A DNA stretch of 64,000 nucleotides, from contig CM046442.1 of assembly GCA_025506515.1 (NCBI GenBank), positions 60,187,376 to 60,251,375 on the forward strand. Direction: 5' to 3'. This DNA comes from Flaveria trinervia (lineage: Eukaryota; Streptophyta; Magnoliopsida; Asterales; Asteraceae). Shown in pieces: positions 1 to 10,236 of the stretch. A model generated the notes under the pieces. That model saw nothing but the letters and a program-made list of their open reading frames with translations, had not been told where the DNA came from and ran no database searches. Each line of letters starts with the position of its first letter. Within the stretch, counting starts at the first letter, position 1. Both the position numbers and the translations under genes were made by a program.

Positions 1-235
1 ACAGATCTATGTTTTAATTAATTGTGAATATAGATCAATGTTAACCGAGAAATGTAACAATACTCAATGAAAGACAAATCACTGATTTATCGAATTTTAA
101 AAATTAACGCTTCACACCAAAACAATTTTGCTTAAACTCTATAGATCTAGTTAGAAAACTAATAGATCTATTGAATTAAGTAATCAATTGAACAACTATA
201 ACACTAATAGATCAATCGATCTAAGTCAATGAGCA
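1..235 (-). other. Leader-like sequence of a minus-strand retrotransposon, left of its PBS
   Basis: AT-rich non-coding stretch with no ORF. It lies on the internal side of a minus-strand primer-binding site at 236-251, so it is probably the 5' leader of an element whose body lies left of the window. Repeated AGATCTA/TAGATC words are visible. Nothing else is recognisable. Confidence 0.35.
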
Positions 236-251
236 CTTGGCTTTGATACCA
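236..251 (-). promoter_or_regulatory. Primer-binding site (tRNA-iMet type), minus strand
   Basis: On the minus strand this reads TGGTATCAAAGCCAAG, close to the usual plant copia PBS TGGTATCAGAGC that pairs with the 3' end of initiator tRNA-Met. It lies two bases inside an LTR edge at 254, which marks the adjoining LTR as the 5' LTR of a minus-strand element running left out of the window. Confidence 0.6.
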
Positions 252-253
252 TA

Positions 254-594
254 TGTGAAACCTAGGATCGCAATCAAGAATTATCAATGTTAGATTGGTT
301 TTGATTTAATGATTGCAGAATCAAAACTAATCATTGCTAAATTAATCAAATATTAAATATCAAAGACAATAAATATAGGCAATAAACACTCGGATGGTTT
401 CAACAATATGCAAAAGAAAATGATTTGATTTAAAAGTAATTCATTAAAACTAGTTAATGATTACAATGAATCAAATAATAATTGCTAACAATACTCTTTG
501 CTATGATTGTGTTTATGATTTTGGTGAGATGATGTGATGGTTGCTAGGGTTTTATGTTTTGTTGATTGTGTGGATCGATATGATGTTTTGTATG
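254..594 (-). repeat. Old minus-strand LTR, U5-side half (split by M3)
   Basis: The plus strand begins TGTGAAACC beside a PBS. The segment continues on the other side of M3 at 6771, where a TATAAATA box is found in the same orientation. It is therefore the R/U5 half of one LTR of about 0.67 kb, cut by the M3 insertion. The exact terminal base (254 or 256) is uncertain. Confidence 0.5.
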
Positions 595-1524
595 TGTTGG
601 GTTTGTTGCAAGTTTTTCAAAGATAGTTTAACCATTTAAACCAAAACGCAGCGGATATAATGTGATATAATACTTGTTTTAGTTGCTGAAAATAAGCCAT
701 TTATTAACCAACATAACAAACCCAAGAACAAGGATCAAATATATGTGAAAAGAAATTCTATCAAACATAAAAAACCATAGGGTGTTCTAAGAATACAACC
801 TTTCTAAGAACAAGAAGATGCGGGATGGAAATCGATGGAGAAGATGATGATGTTCTTGAATGGAAGCCTCCAAAGAAGAAGACCTCAAGCTAGTATACCC
901 ACAAGCTTCCTCCCAAACACCCAACTAGTTAGGAAGTGGAATACCAAACCGCTTCTTCTTATGCTTTCTTGCAAAGCCCAAATTGTAGCGAAGGTTCACT
1001 TCCAAATCCGAAAATCAGCCAAAAAAGAAGAGAGAGTTTTGCTTTGTGTGTGAGAGAGAATGTGTATGGAGTGCTGTGTAAAAAAATGGTTTAAGTCTTG
1101 TATTAAAACAAGACAAAAGGAAAAAGGAGACCACCCAAGGGGTGGCCGAATTCGGTTCAAAATGGGTTCCCACCCATTTTAATTTTATAAAATTTCTCAT
1201 ACTCTTAACTCATAAGTCTATAAAATTAAACCTCTTTTAATTTATAACTTTAACACACTATTATTTGTTATTATTTAACCTACTTAAATAATAATACAAA
1301 TAATCTCTCATGAACAAATTATCCATATAATTTGTTCTATTACAAAACCAATAATTTAGAAAGCCCATTTTCTAAATTGGGGTCAATATTTATTTGTTTG
1401 ATCACATCAACAAATAAATATTTATTGGTGTTTGTTTAGCTTGTTATTGGGTATGACCCGACTTGGAACATAACATACTAACCACATCACTCTTGTATGT
1501 GTCTTCAGCATACAAGATCCAATA
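595..1524 (-). repeat. M3 3' LTR
   Basis: 930 bp, starting TGTTGGGTTTG on the plus strand and matching 5861-6770 over its whole length with scattered substitutions and indels. The other end reads CCAATA instead of the expected CCAACA, a substitution in the terminal dinucleotide. A minus-strand ORF-like stretch (1015-1200) and a plus-strand one (835-1053) recur in both LTRs and are simply LTR sequence. Confidence 0.85.
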
Positions 1525-2303
1525 ATCTCCCACTTGCACAAGATTAATATAAGATTGATGAAAGCAGTACTACCGCCCTACAACGGTTTACTACCCTTAA
1601 TACGTATGAGTAAGTGCCATTCAATAACATCATCCCCTTCAAGTACCTTACTCGAAATGTTTAGGTGAATCAATCATATATCCTTTTGTCACACATGTCA
1701 TGTTAAATCCCAGAGACACAGAGTGATCGTTCTCCATTGATTTAACTTTATCACGCCTTAGACATCATACTCTCAACAAATAAGAGGGACAAATCCCATC
1801 TTGACTACATACGTCTCTCACCATCACCTTGTATTATACCTGAATTCAGCCTTATATACTGCCATGTTTCAGAACAACAAAGAACTAAGTCAAAGTATAA
1901 CATTCGATGAATATCAAGACCCAATTTGTATCTTAGGTCAAAGGATACCAAATGATGTTCGCCTTTACTCAAAATTACTTATGATCAATCAAGAAGATTC
2001 CATGTAGTAATATTTGAGATGCGGGTCAGTCCAATATTTGTATCCCACAAATATCTATGAACTTTGGCAGCAACCTTTTGCTCTATATTCATCCATATAA
2101 ATATCTACCAATCCAAGTTCATAATAGTCTTACCCTCATAATTGTTCCCACAAGTATGAATGACTACGAACGTTTTGAGTAAATAATTTACTCATGGATT
2201 TTAAACATGCAAAGTAGGAACATTGGTTGAAACATTATAACCAAATAATTTATTCAAATAATAAAAGGTTCCAATATCCAAATACAAAATTAAAGGATCA
2301 AAT
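1525..2303 (-). other. M3 3' untranslated region between RNase H and 3' LTR
   Basis: About 780 bp without convincing coding sequence. On the minus strand the last bases before the LTR include the purine run AAGTGGGAGAT, which could be the polypurine tract. The plus-strand ORF at 1801-2007 has no recognisable motif and is not accepted as a gene. Confidence 0.4.
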
Positions 2304-2726
2304 CTAGTCACTAGAATATTGAAGTCCCATGGAACAAGTATGACCTTCATTCTTTGCCTTTTCAAGAAGCTTCGTGAGTGGATCCGTAATGTGTTGATCC
2401 ATGTGAACTTTGCGAATACATATATTTCCCTTTTTAACTTCATCCCTTATGTAGTTAAATCTCTGCTCAATGTGCCTAGTCTTTTGATGTGCACGGGCTT
2501 CCTTGATTTGAGCAATCACACTCTCGTTCTCACAAAGAATTTCTAGGGGGGCATAAATGGAAGGGACCACCCCTAGATCGGCAATGAATTTCTTCAACCA
2601 TGTAGCTTCTTGAGCTGCTAATGAAACAGCGATGTATTCCGACTCTGTAGTTGATAATGCCCCCACATCTTGCTTAGAGCTCTTCCAAGAGACTGCTCCT
2701 CCATTCAAGATGAAAATGTATCCCAA
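2304..2726 (-). pseudogene. M3 pol fragment: Ty1/copia RNase H
   Basis: Open frame of 140 codons. It contains the copia RNase H signatures AVSWKSSKQ, STTESEYIAVSLAAQEATWL and KTRHIEQRFNYIRD, ending in HITDPLTKLL. The SKQ-x-STTESEY block carries the conserved acidic positions, and the HIE...IRD segment is the usual C-terminal part of copia RNase H, which degrades the RNA strand during reverse transcription. It follows the RT fragment upstream on the same strand after a frame break near 2750. It is part of a polyprotein remnant, not an independent gene. The apparent Met start is internal. Confidence 0.9.
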
Positions 2727-3485
2727 TTGTGATCGTGAATTATCTCGATTAGTTTGGAAACTCGCATCAGTGTAACATTTTACCCCGAGTTCCTTTCACT
2801 AGATCCATATATTAGGAACATATCTTTAGTCGTCCTTAGGTACTTAAGTATGTTCTTAACAGCCATCCAATGACTATTTCCAGGATTTTGCTGGTATCGG
2901 CTTGTCATGCTCAAGGCGCATGACACGTCCGACCTACTGCATATCATTGCGTACATGATGGATCCTATAGCAGATGCATACGGGATTCCCTTCATCTTAT
3001 CTTGCTCAACCTTTAATCTTGGACATTGAGTCATACTCAATATCGTTCCTCTTTGAATACGTACGGTACCTTTCTTAGAGTTTTCCATCTGAACCTCTTC
3101 AAGATCTTATCAATGTATGCACTTTGATTTAAACCTATCAACTGATTTGATCTATCCCTATAGATCTTTCTTCCCAAAATATAGGCGGCTTCACCAAGAT
3201 CCTTAATGGAAAAACATGTTCCAAGCTAGGTTTTTACATCCTCCAAGGTTGGAACGTCATTCCAAATAGTAGGATGTCATCGACATACAATACTAGGAAA
3301 GTGATGATGCTCACATTAGCTTTCTTATGCTTCATTAGCGTTTTTGATGAACCCAAATTTGATTACCTCTTCATCAAAATGGTGATTCCAACTTCTTGAT
3401 GCTTGCTTCAATCCATAGATTGATTTCTTTAACTTGCATACTTTGTTAGGATGTTTTGGATTGACAAAACCTTCAGGCTGAAAAT
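2727..3485 (-). pseudogene. M3 pol fragment: C-terminal half of reverse transcriptase
   Basis: Read downward from about 3480, the translation enters RT abruptly at QPEGFVNP and runs through KSIYGLKQASRSWN and the catalytic box LYVDDILLFG (about 3285-3260). It then reaches the ASAIGSIMYAMICSRSDVS and NPGNSHWMAVKNILKYL blocks. Several frameshifts and stops break it. The N-terminal RT fingers/palm before the PEGF block are absent. The sequence immediately upstream is the gag zinc knuckle, so this marks an internal deletion junction. Confidence 0.85.
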
Positions 3486-4387
3486 TGTACATGAGGTTTG
3501 CCTAAGATCCCTATTAGCTTGCAACTCTTTGAGATGGATAGGAAAAATTCTTGCCCAATGTCCAATCTCCACACACTTAAAGCAGGGACCATTCGAAGCA
3601 ACCTTTTGCTTCTTCTCTACTGGTTTTGGTGGTGATGCCCTTACCACTCCCTTTCCCTTCCTTAATGTACAATTTACCCTTGGCAAAAATTTCCTTGGGT
3701 GCAACGTGAGGCCTCTTCTTGCTCCCACCTTCATTAATGGTGAGAATGGGTAAAACCTTTTTACCCATGGCCGCCTTGGCAGTTTTGAGCATAGAGTGAA
3801 GCTCACTTATGTTCTTGTCCCATCTATTCATGTTATAAATCATAACAAAGTTCTCAAACCTTATGACAAAGAGTTGAGGATCAAATCCATAGCCAACTCT
3901 TTTGAGACGGGACAATTCAGCCTTTTGAGAGGGTCAATGTGGCTTTCGTCTTAAGTACATAAGAGGAAACTGATTAGGTGCCATCCATACGACATGCATG
4001 GAGTGCTCAAACCATTTCGAAGCGCTCTACGCTTGCTTGTTGTTGGAACGTTTCCTTCAACTGGGTAATCATGTGGTACGCTCCATGATGTTCATACTCC
4101 TTTTGGAGATCCAGTGTCATACTTGCCAACATGAGGCAAGACACTTGGACCGAGTCCTTAGTGTATTTCACCCAATTATTATAGGCCTCTTCATCATCCT
4201 CATTAGGTTGATCGAGAATCAGATCATCTAAAATATATGATCGTTTCTCTTGCTTGAGAACAATTCTCAAGTTTCAAAACCAATCTATAATGTTATTATG
4301 GTTTAGACGCTCCTTTTGGAGAATGGTCCTTAGTGATAATGAGTGAGCGGATGGGATATCATTATTTTCATAGTTCTTGGTGGCCAT
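3486..4387 (-). pseudogene. M3 gag (nucleocapsid/capsid) remnant
   Basis: Start ATG at 4387 (MATKNYENNDI). It is followed by a stop-interrupted capsid-like region with KEYEHHGAYHMITQLKETF and QASVERFEMV, then IYNMNRWDKNISELHSMLK and a basic stretch leading to a knuckle at about 3600-3540. The knuckle reads CFKCVEIGHWARIFP. The last cysteine of the CX2CX4HX4C pattern is replaced by Phe, so zinc binding should be lost. The order and motifs fit gag of TNT1-94-like copia elements. The frame is broken at least three times. Confidence 0.85.
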
Positions 4388-5841
4388 CTATAAAATTTAA
4401 CAAAGTTCAATTTTAGAATTTTTGATATTATCATATTTAATAATTAATACCCTTTATGTGTCAAACAAAAATTAAAATTCTAGAATCCAACGTTACAATT
4501 AAATAGTGGTTTGGTGACCTTTATCCCATTATTTAAATTAACAAGGTAGTCAACGATTGACAATTGCAACCCTTTGCAACTTCTAGAGGTATGGGATCGA
4601 CATTAAAATCATATGTATAGTCGGCATGTTAATCCTACCAACACCATTTGTAAACCACATTGTAGGTGATCCATTTAACATGGTTTGCAAATCAAGTCAC
4701 CTTACTTACACACACATGTGAATTTTCCAACATAAGTTGTTAGGTGACCTTTATCCCACAAATATGGTATTCCCACCTCAAATCACAGGTTCCCTAAAAA
4801 ATGGTTAGGTGACCTTTATCCTATTAAGAGTTTCCAACTGACTCAAGTGTTATGCAAAAGGACGGTATTAAACTTGTTTTCATAAGAAATTTTAAGTTTT
4901 CATAATTCTAGTGTAGAAAACTCTATGTACATTGTATTTTCATGCTTTCAAACACATGGTACCCTAAGGTTCCCTTTTTAATAAAACCCTTTTATTAAAA
5001 TCATTAATCATTTTAATAACCTTTTATTAACCACTTAATGATAAAGAACCATTATTTTTCAGCTTGTTATGTTTGTTATTAAGTTTGTTATGCATATCAA
5101 TATATCAAACAACAACCATAAAACAAACAACCAAACAAGCACAACCATACAATCATAAGTGCATAACCATAACCACTAAATTGACTACATTTGTTTGCCA
5201 TCACAAGTGTTGTCATTAGGTCTTTCCTAAGGGTTAACAATGACACATCAAAATGTATCCATGAACTCCCACTTGAATCCACATCCAAATGCTTCAAGTG
5301 TCCATGTCTTTTGTGTCCTTCCTTTGTGTCTTCCTTTGGGTCTCCAACTTGTGCATCTTCTTTAACAAAAATTATATCCTAATACAATTTTTCTAATAAA
5401 ATAAATGCACCTAATCTATTTATTACATAACCAAAGAATAAATAAATTACAACCCAAAGATACAAACACAAAATATTATTACACCCCTTTTGAAGAATAA
5501 AACCAAACATGACAGAAGATTCAACCAAATCAAAAACACACTTGGTCAAGGCTATGTTATTCACCAAAGCATGTATCCAAATACAATATTCAAGAACAAA
5601 ATGAACTCCCTTTTTAATCCTTAAAAAGAAATTTCAGCCAACATAAACCAAGATTTTAGTGTTTTTGTCCAAAAAAGATAATCAACCACTTTACTTTAAT
5701 CTTTCAAGATTTATTCTAAAGCATTTAAAATAAAACTTGAAAGATGAGGGATTCATATATCCATAACAAATCAGCCCCTAATGTGTTGAAAAATCCAACA
5801 AAACAAACTTTTATTGGACTTTTGAAGCAAGTTTTTCACAT
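4388..5841 (-). other. M3 long 5' leader with three short direct repeats
   Basis: About 1.45 kb between PBS and gag with no recognisable ORF. The phrase GGTGACCTTTATCC occurs three times (near 4513, 4743 and 4807), each in an AT-rich setting. The small ORFs seen on either strand here have no motif and look like chance frames. Confidence 0.5.
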
Positions 5842-5859
5842 AACCGGCTCCAGATGCCA
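5842..5859 (-). promoter_or_regulatory. M3 primer-binding site
   Basis: The minus strand reads TGGCATCTGGAGCCGG one base after the LTR end CTAACA. It is a diverged form of the TGGTATCAGAGCC PBS complementary to initiator tRNA-Met, and it fixes the 5861-6770 repeat as the 5' LTR. Confidence 0.6.
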
Positions 5860-5860
5860 T

Positions 5861-6770
5861 TGTTAGGTTTGTTGCAAGTTTATCAAAGATAGTTTAACCA
5901 TTTAAACCAAAACATAGCGGATATAATGTGATATAAAACTTGTTTTAGATGCTACAAAAAAACCATTTATTAACCAACATAACAAACCCAAGAACAAGGA
6001 TCAAATAAATGTGAAAAGAAATGCTATAAAACATAAACAACCATAGGGTGTTCTTAGAATACAACCTTTCTAAGAACAAGAAGATATGAGATAGAAATCA
6101 ATGGAGAAGATGATGATGTTCTTGAATGGAAGCCTCCAAAGAAGAAGACCTCAAGCTAGTATACCCAAAAACTTCCTCCCAAACACCCAACTAGTTAGGA
6201 AGTGGAACACCAAACCTCTTCTTCTTATGCTTTCTTGCAAATCAAAAATTTCAGCCAAGGTTCACTTCCAAATCCAAAAATCAGCCAAGAAAGAAGAAAA
6301 GAGAGTTATGCTTTGTGTGTGAGAGAGAGTGTGTATGGTGTGCTGTGTAAAAAAATGGTTTAAGTCTTGTATTAAAACAAGACAAAAGGAATCCCAAGGA
6401 GACCACCCAAGGGGTGGCCGAATTGGGTTCAAAATGGGTTCCCACCCATTTTAATTTTATTAATTTTTTCACACTCTTTAACCCATAAGTTTATAAAATT
6501 AAACCCCTTAATTTTATAACTTTAACACACTATTATTTATTTTTATTTAAACTACTTAAATAATAATACAAATAATTTCTCATGATCAAGTTATCCATAT
6601 AATTTAAAAAGCCCATTTTGTAAATTGTTGTCAATATTTATTTGTTTGATCACATCAACATATAATATCTATTGGTGTTTTTTAGCTTTTTATTGGGTAT
6701 GACCTGACTTGGATCATAACATACTAACCACATCAATCTTGTATGTGTCTTGGGCATACAAGATCCAACA
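5861..6770 (-). repeat. M3 5' LTR
   Basis: 910 bp with intact ends on the plus strand: TGTTAGG at the left and GATCCAACA at the right. It matches 595-1524 throughout, including the block around 6101-6322. The PBS adjoins its low-coordinate end and the TSD partner TTATG follows at 6771. The two LTRs differ at many positions, so the insertion is not recent. Confidence 0.87.
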
Positions 6771-7098
6771 TTATGTTTCCGTATTTTTTTTATATGAAAC
6801 ATAGAACTCGTATTTATAGCCACACGTGTTTCTGTTAAGGAAACAATGGATATCTTGGAATCTGTGTTTGAGTTGTTGACTTGAATTACTTGTATCATTG
6901 AAGGACAAGTGCTTGGTCTTCCGTAGAAGTCTTCACTTGATGTTATCCATGTGTTTGTTGTTCATCAGTGTCTTCGGTCTTGTAGTACTCTCACTTGCAC
7001 CGATGTTTATCCGTAGAAGATCTTCATATGTACTTCTTGTGAGAAAGATATCTACGGAAGAACATAAACGTTCATCCGTAGATGTTTCTTACACTTAG
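6771..7098 (-). repeat. Old minus-strand LTR, U3-side half with TATA box
   Basis: Continuation of the LTR at 254-594 across the M3 insertion. On the minus strand a TATAAATA box (plus 6811-6818, context GGCTATAAATACG) lies upstream of the 254-594 half, as expected for U3-R-U5 order. ATCTACGGA/TCCGTAGA words occur several times in U3. The outer edge (about 7093-7098, minus TGTAAGAAACATC) is a guess from the TG start and lacks a clear polypurine tract. Confidence 0.5.
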
Positions 7099-7253
7099 TC
7101 AATTTCTAAAATTGACCAGGTATAATATTTAAATTTGCCATCATACACATAAATCAACACATATATGGGTTAACCTATATACATAATGCATACATCAAAA
7201 TAATAAATTACAATTGTTCATTACAAGCATTGATTAAATTTCTAAGCTTATAT
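7099..7253 (-). other. AT-rich stretch between the old LTR and the M1 aORF
   Basis: About 155 bp of non-coding AT-rich sequence. If the LTR at 6771-7098 is the 3' LTR of M1, this is the M1 3' untranslated region. I see no clear purine tract to confirm that. Confidence 0.3.
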
Positions 7254-9266
7254 AAATGGATCTAGACCAATTGTTCCTAGATCTAACACTCTCCCTCTCC
7301 TGTGCCTCCTCATTCATCTTCCTCTTTTCCTCCTTTTTGGCCAACCTTGTTGCCTCCTCCTTTTTTTACAACATGGTTACCTTCTCTAACTTCACAAAAT
7401 CATCAAGTGGGAGTAGAAGTATTTCTACATTGTCTATTCCCAGGTTGATGAGCCTATCTAGACCTCCAATTTCTTTTTATTGTTGATGCTTTCTTGAGCG
7501 GCTGCTGCTTGTAGGCAGCAACTTCCCATTTATCAATTCTTCCTTTCTTTTTAAGCTTTTCCAACCTTTACTCCTCTAGATGCTCCTTAGCAGTCATCTT
7601 CTTTTTTTCCTTTAGGATTAGAGGAAGATTCAGCCTTTGGAACCTCAGATTTAGAGAATCTAGGTTGGGGAGAGAGGGATTGAACTTGTGGTGTTTGAGA
7701 TAGAGAAGTTTTAAGGAAGTCCTCACTGTTTATCACATAGGTTAGATAAAAAATGGCCTCTGTGATGAACAGGTCGTCAAACAAGGAAGATAGTTCAATT
7801 ATTCATTCCACAGCTTGGATTTCTGCTTTGGAAGTAATTGAAACTGCACTACATGTGCCTTTTAAGTTGGTTGTTGGGCCATCAGTCTGTATTTCATCTT
7901 CAAAGTTAATCTCAAGTTCAATAGAGACCTTAGGTTGATCAACATCCTCTGCAAAGATAAGTGGTGCACTCAGCCTTTAAAGCTCTTTAGCTCCAAAGTA
8001 GGCAACAACTACGTCAGGGGAGCGTTGTCCAAAGGAGGACCTTATTAGAAATTTGGTTAAAAATCTGTTAAGGTCGATAAAAATCCTTGGATCCACTTGA
8101 ATGGTGATAAGAGGTGGTTGATGTAAGATGGTTGTAGGGTGTTGCTGTGTTGGATAGAATAAAGAATGGCATCAAGGGAAGCAGTGATGGCATGGCTAGG
8201 TTCCTCATGTCTTAGCCCCCTTTTAGTAGCGTCATCTTGAGAAGTAGTTGAGATAGGGAAGAAATTAAGAAACCTGAATTGGTACATGCCTCATAGAATT
8301 CTCAATCTATTTCTCAGCTAGTTGAGCCTTGAGAGTTCAATCTCAAGTTGCTGAGTTGTAGACCTATCCTCTAAGTATTAACCTTTGATTCAAGGTTAAG
8401 ACTTTAGAAAGTAGGTCTCTGATAGTGAGTTGCATACTACCCTCATCTTCTTTTGAAGAATCATTAGAAGAAAAGATAACATACCTAGTATGTTCATCAT
8501 CACCACCAGTTATGGTTTCTTGGGGCCCTAATTTCCCATACATACTAATGTCTTTTTCAGAGGCATCAATTAGCAAGGCTGCTACAGACTTAGTTTCACT
8601 GATCTTACCACTATCCTAAAACTCTTAGTAATGGCAGCTAAGTCTACAGGAGTCACCTCCACTCCGGTTGGACTTACCTTAGTTTGGTCTAGCTAATGTG
8701 GGATAGATATCAAAGGTTACCTAAGGCTCAATTAATCTTGAGAGTGGTGAGATAGATCAACATCATGGCCATGATGAAGCATGATATCCTCATCAGATCA
8801 GGTTAATAGGTCAAAAAAGGATACAAAGGTTATATCTAATGACTTAAGATCTTAGTCAACACCTAATGGCTCCTTTGCAATAGTAGTTGAGCCGATGATG
8901 TAGTTGTCCCTTTTTGGTTGTTCAGGGGAGTGTTGAGACTCTCCCTTAGGGCTTATGGCTTGGGTTGTGGGCTTATCAGGTTGAGACTAAGGAGACTCAA
9001 CATTGATATTAAGGTTAGTAGAGGAGAATGGTTTGACCTTTAGCTGAGTGGGAGCCCTAAGTTCCACTCTAGAATTTTTGGATTGAATAAAGGGGACTTG
9101 TTCAATTTGAGTATATTGATAAGGGTTTGTTTAGGGTGTCTATTGCATGTGAATTTGATTAAGTGGGAGGAAGTGATTGGCATTATAGTGGTGGTGGCTG
9201 GTGGTGCGTTCATCACCTACTCAGTCTGTAGGGATGTCACCATGAGCCATTGGTTAAGCATACATG
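7254..9266 (-). pseudogene. M1 aORF, C-terminal part (downstream of pol in SIRE-like element)
   Basis: Read on the minus strand this continues the aORF whose N-terminus lies at 33783-34493; P1 was inserted between the two parts. The remnant is broken into many frames. Recognisable pieces are Ser/Asp-rich segments (8576-8364, 7784-7587) and a Lys/Glu-rich stretch with KKEEATRLAKKEEKRK near 7370-7300. The intact relatives in P1-P3 have a similar charged region in the same relative place. No enzyme motif, signal peptide or membrane segment is visible. Its function is unknown. Confidence 0.55.
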
Positions 9267-9353
9267 GAAGGTGTTGGACCAAAGAACAATGAGCCAGATC
9301 AGAAAAACCTTTAAGTCCCACAGACATCAAAACAACTGAAGTGATCTACAACT

Positions 9354-9520
9354 GCTGAAGACAAAGTCTGAAGAACAAAGTCTGAAGACATGCTGAAGAC
9401 AAAGTCTGAAGAACAAAGTCTGAAGACAGTCTGAAGACAACTGCTGAAGACAAAGTCTGAAGACAAAGTTTGAAGACAAAGTCTGAAGACAACTACTGAA
9501 GACAAAGTCTGAAGATCAAG
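9354..9520 (+). repeat. Degenerate 13-bp tandem array in P1 U3
   Basis: About a dozen copies of a unit near CTGAAGACAAAGT, with variants CTGAAGAACAAAGT and CTGAAGACAACTG. The opposite-strand frame reads as a pseudo-repetitive peptide (9505-9311) that is only a shadow of the array. The 3' LTR carries the homologous array at about 33102-33300 with a different arrangement of units. Confidence 0.85.
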
Positions 9521-9617
9521 TTCTCAGTAGTTGTCACAACAGCTGAAGTAGTTCTCTTCAGTAGTTGTGATGGTTTACATTTCAGTAGATTGTAATCAGT
9601 AGTTTTATATTATGTAA

Positions 9618-9721
9618 AACATCTGAAGTTCTTATACTTCAGATGTTATAACTTCAGTAGTTGTAATGTTGTTTATACATGGCTTTTAATGAAGATGTCC
9701 TCAGTTATTGTGGACATCTTC
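9618..9721 (+). promoter_or_regulatory. Two dyads in P1 U3
   Basis: Dyad 1: AACATCTGAAG (9618-9628) pairs perfectly with CTTCAGATGTT (9637-9647). Dyad 2: GAAGATGTCC (9691-9700) pairs perfectly with GGACATCTTC (9712-9721). Both have positional counterparts in the P2/P3 LTRs with different but still complementary arms. They could be protein-binding palindromes or RNA hairpins in the 3' end of the transcript. Confidence 0.7.
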
Positions 9722-9777
9722 AGTAGTTTAGTTTTATTTCAGTTGTTTGTATAAATCTGTTAGATGTCACTATCATG

Positions 9778-9816
9778 TGACGTCAGCTGATGTCACATTC
9801 CTTACAAAAGGAATGT
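9778..9816 (+). promoter_or_regulatory. P1 5' LTR core promoter: TGACGTCA plus palindromic TATA region
   Basis: TGACGTCA (9778-9785), a perfect bZIP/CRE-type ACGT palindrome, stands just upstream of a palindrome 9795-9816 with arms ACATTCCTT and AAGGAATGT. In the P1 3' LTR (33569-33590) its centre reads TTATAAAA, a good TATA box. In this 5' copy it reads TTACAAAA, which probably weakens transcription of P1. Confidence 0.7.
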
Positions 9817-10007
9817 TGACCTAGTTTCACGAGACGGGAAGTTTGTGCATGAATGAAAAAATTCCTTTTGCAGAAAACTCTCTCTCTATAACCGTTACCG
9901 TTTGATTGAATACTCATATTATTCTTGCTAGAATTTAGTCTAATTCGTGTGCTATTCCGCTGCAAATCGTAATCTAATTGATCAAACTAGATCTAGATCC
10001 CTTCAAA

Positions 10008-10024
10008 TGGTATCAGAGCAGGTT
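10008..10024 (+). promoter_or_regulatory. P1 primer-binding site
   Basis: TGGTATCAGAGCAGGTT begins two bases after the LTR end. It is the standard plant copia PBS, complementary to the 3' end of initiator tRNA-Met, from which minus-strand cDNA synthesis is primed. Confidence 0.92.
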
Positions 10025-10236
10025 AATCATTGATTGATTTAACAATTGATCATTGAAACTGTTCGTTAGATATCTCAGTTTGATCGAATTGGCAAATTTG
10101 CAAGAATTTGTTATAGAGTTTGTTTTTCTGTTGCTTCCTGTGAATCAATTTGAGATTCTTCTTATTTTAAATTGGGTTGTTGAGTTTTTGAGTTAGGTTC
10201 GTCTAATTCTTATTGAATCTGTTTGAATTGGTGAAA

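Larger units (their letters stand above)
595..6770 (-). mobile_element. M3: TNT1-like Ty1/copia element with internal deletion, minus strand
   Basis: Two long direct repeats (595-1524 and 5861-6770) bound gag and pol remnants, all on the minus strand. Flanking 5-mers are GTATG (590-594) and TTATG (6771-6775), a TSD with one mismatch. A PBS-like sequence adjoins the right-hand LTR. Between the LTRs gag is followed directly by the second half of RT and RNase H. Protease, integrase and the start of RT are missing, so the element could move only with help from others. The gag and RNase H types resemble TNT1-94-like proteins rather than the SIRE-like elements elsewhere in the window. Confidence 0.85.
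9272..10005 (+). repeat. P1 5' LTR
   Basis: 734 bp, from TGTTGGACC to CCCTTCA. U3 begins with a degenerate CTGAAG array and then carries dyads and inverted TCAGTAGTT motifs. The core promoter lies at 9778-9816. R/U5 contains CTCTCTCTATAACCG. Compared with its 3' partner, the TATA core is altered (TTACAAAA instead of TTATAAAA) and the tandem array differs in unit number. Its sequence differs from the P2/P3 LTRs except at the ends, so P1 represents a separate LTR subfamily. Confidence 0.92.

Noticed and set aside
835..1053. Plus-strand ORF MEKMMMFLNGS..., repeated at 6101-6322
   Set aside because: It lies at the same position in both M3 LTRs and opposes the element's strand. Its duplication comes from the LTRs, and there is no protein motif.
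1801..2007. Plus-strand ORF of 68 codons
   Set aside because: Lies in the M3 3' untranslated region, opposite to the element, with no motif and no supporting context.
9311..9505. Minus-strand ORF with repeated SSDFVF/FRLCLQT units, also at 33060-33281
   Set aside because: It is the reverse reading of the CTGAAGACAAAGT tandem array. A 13-bp array gives a pseudo-repetitive peptide without being a gene.
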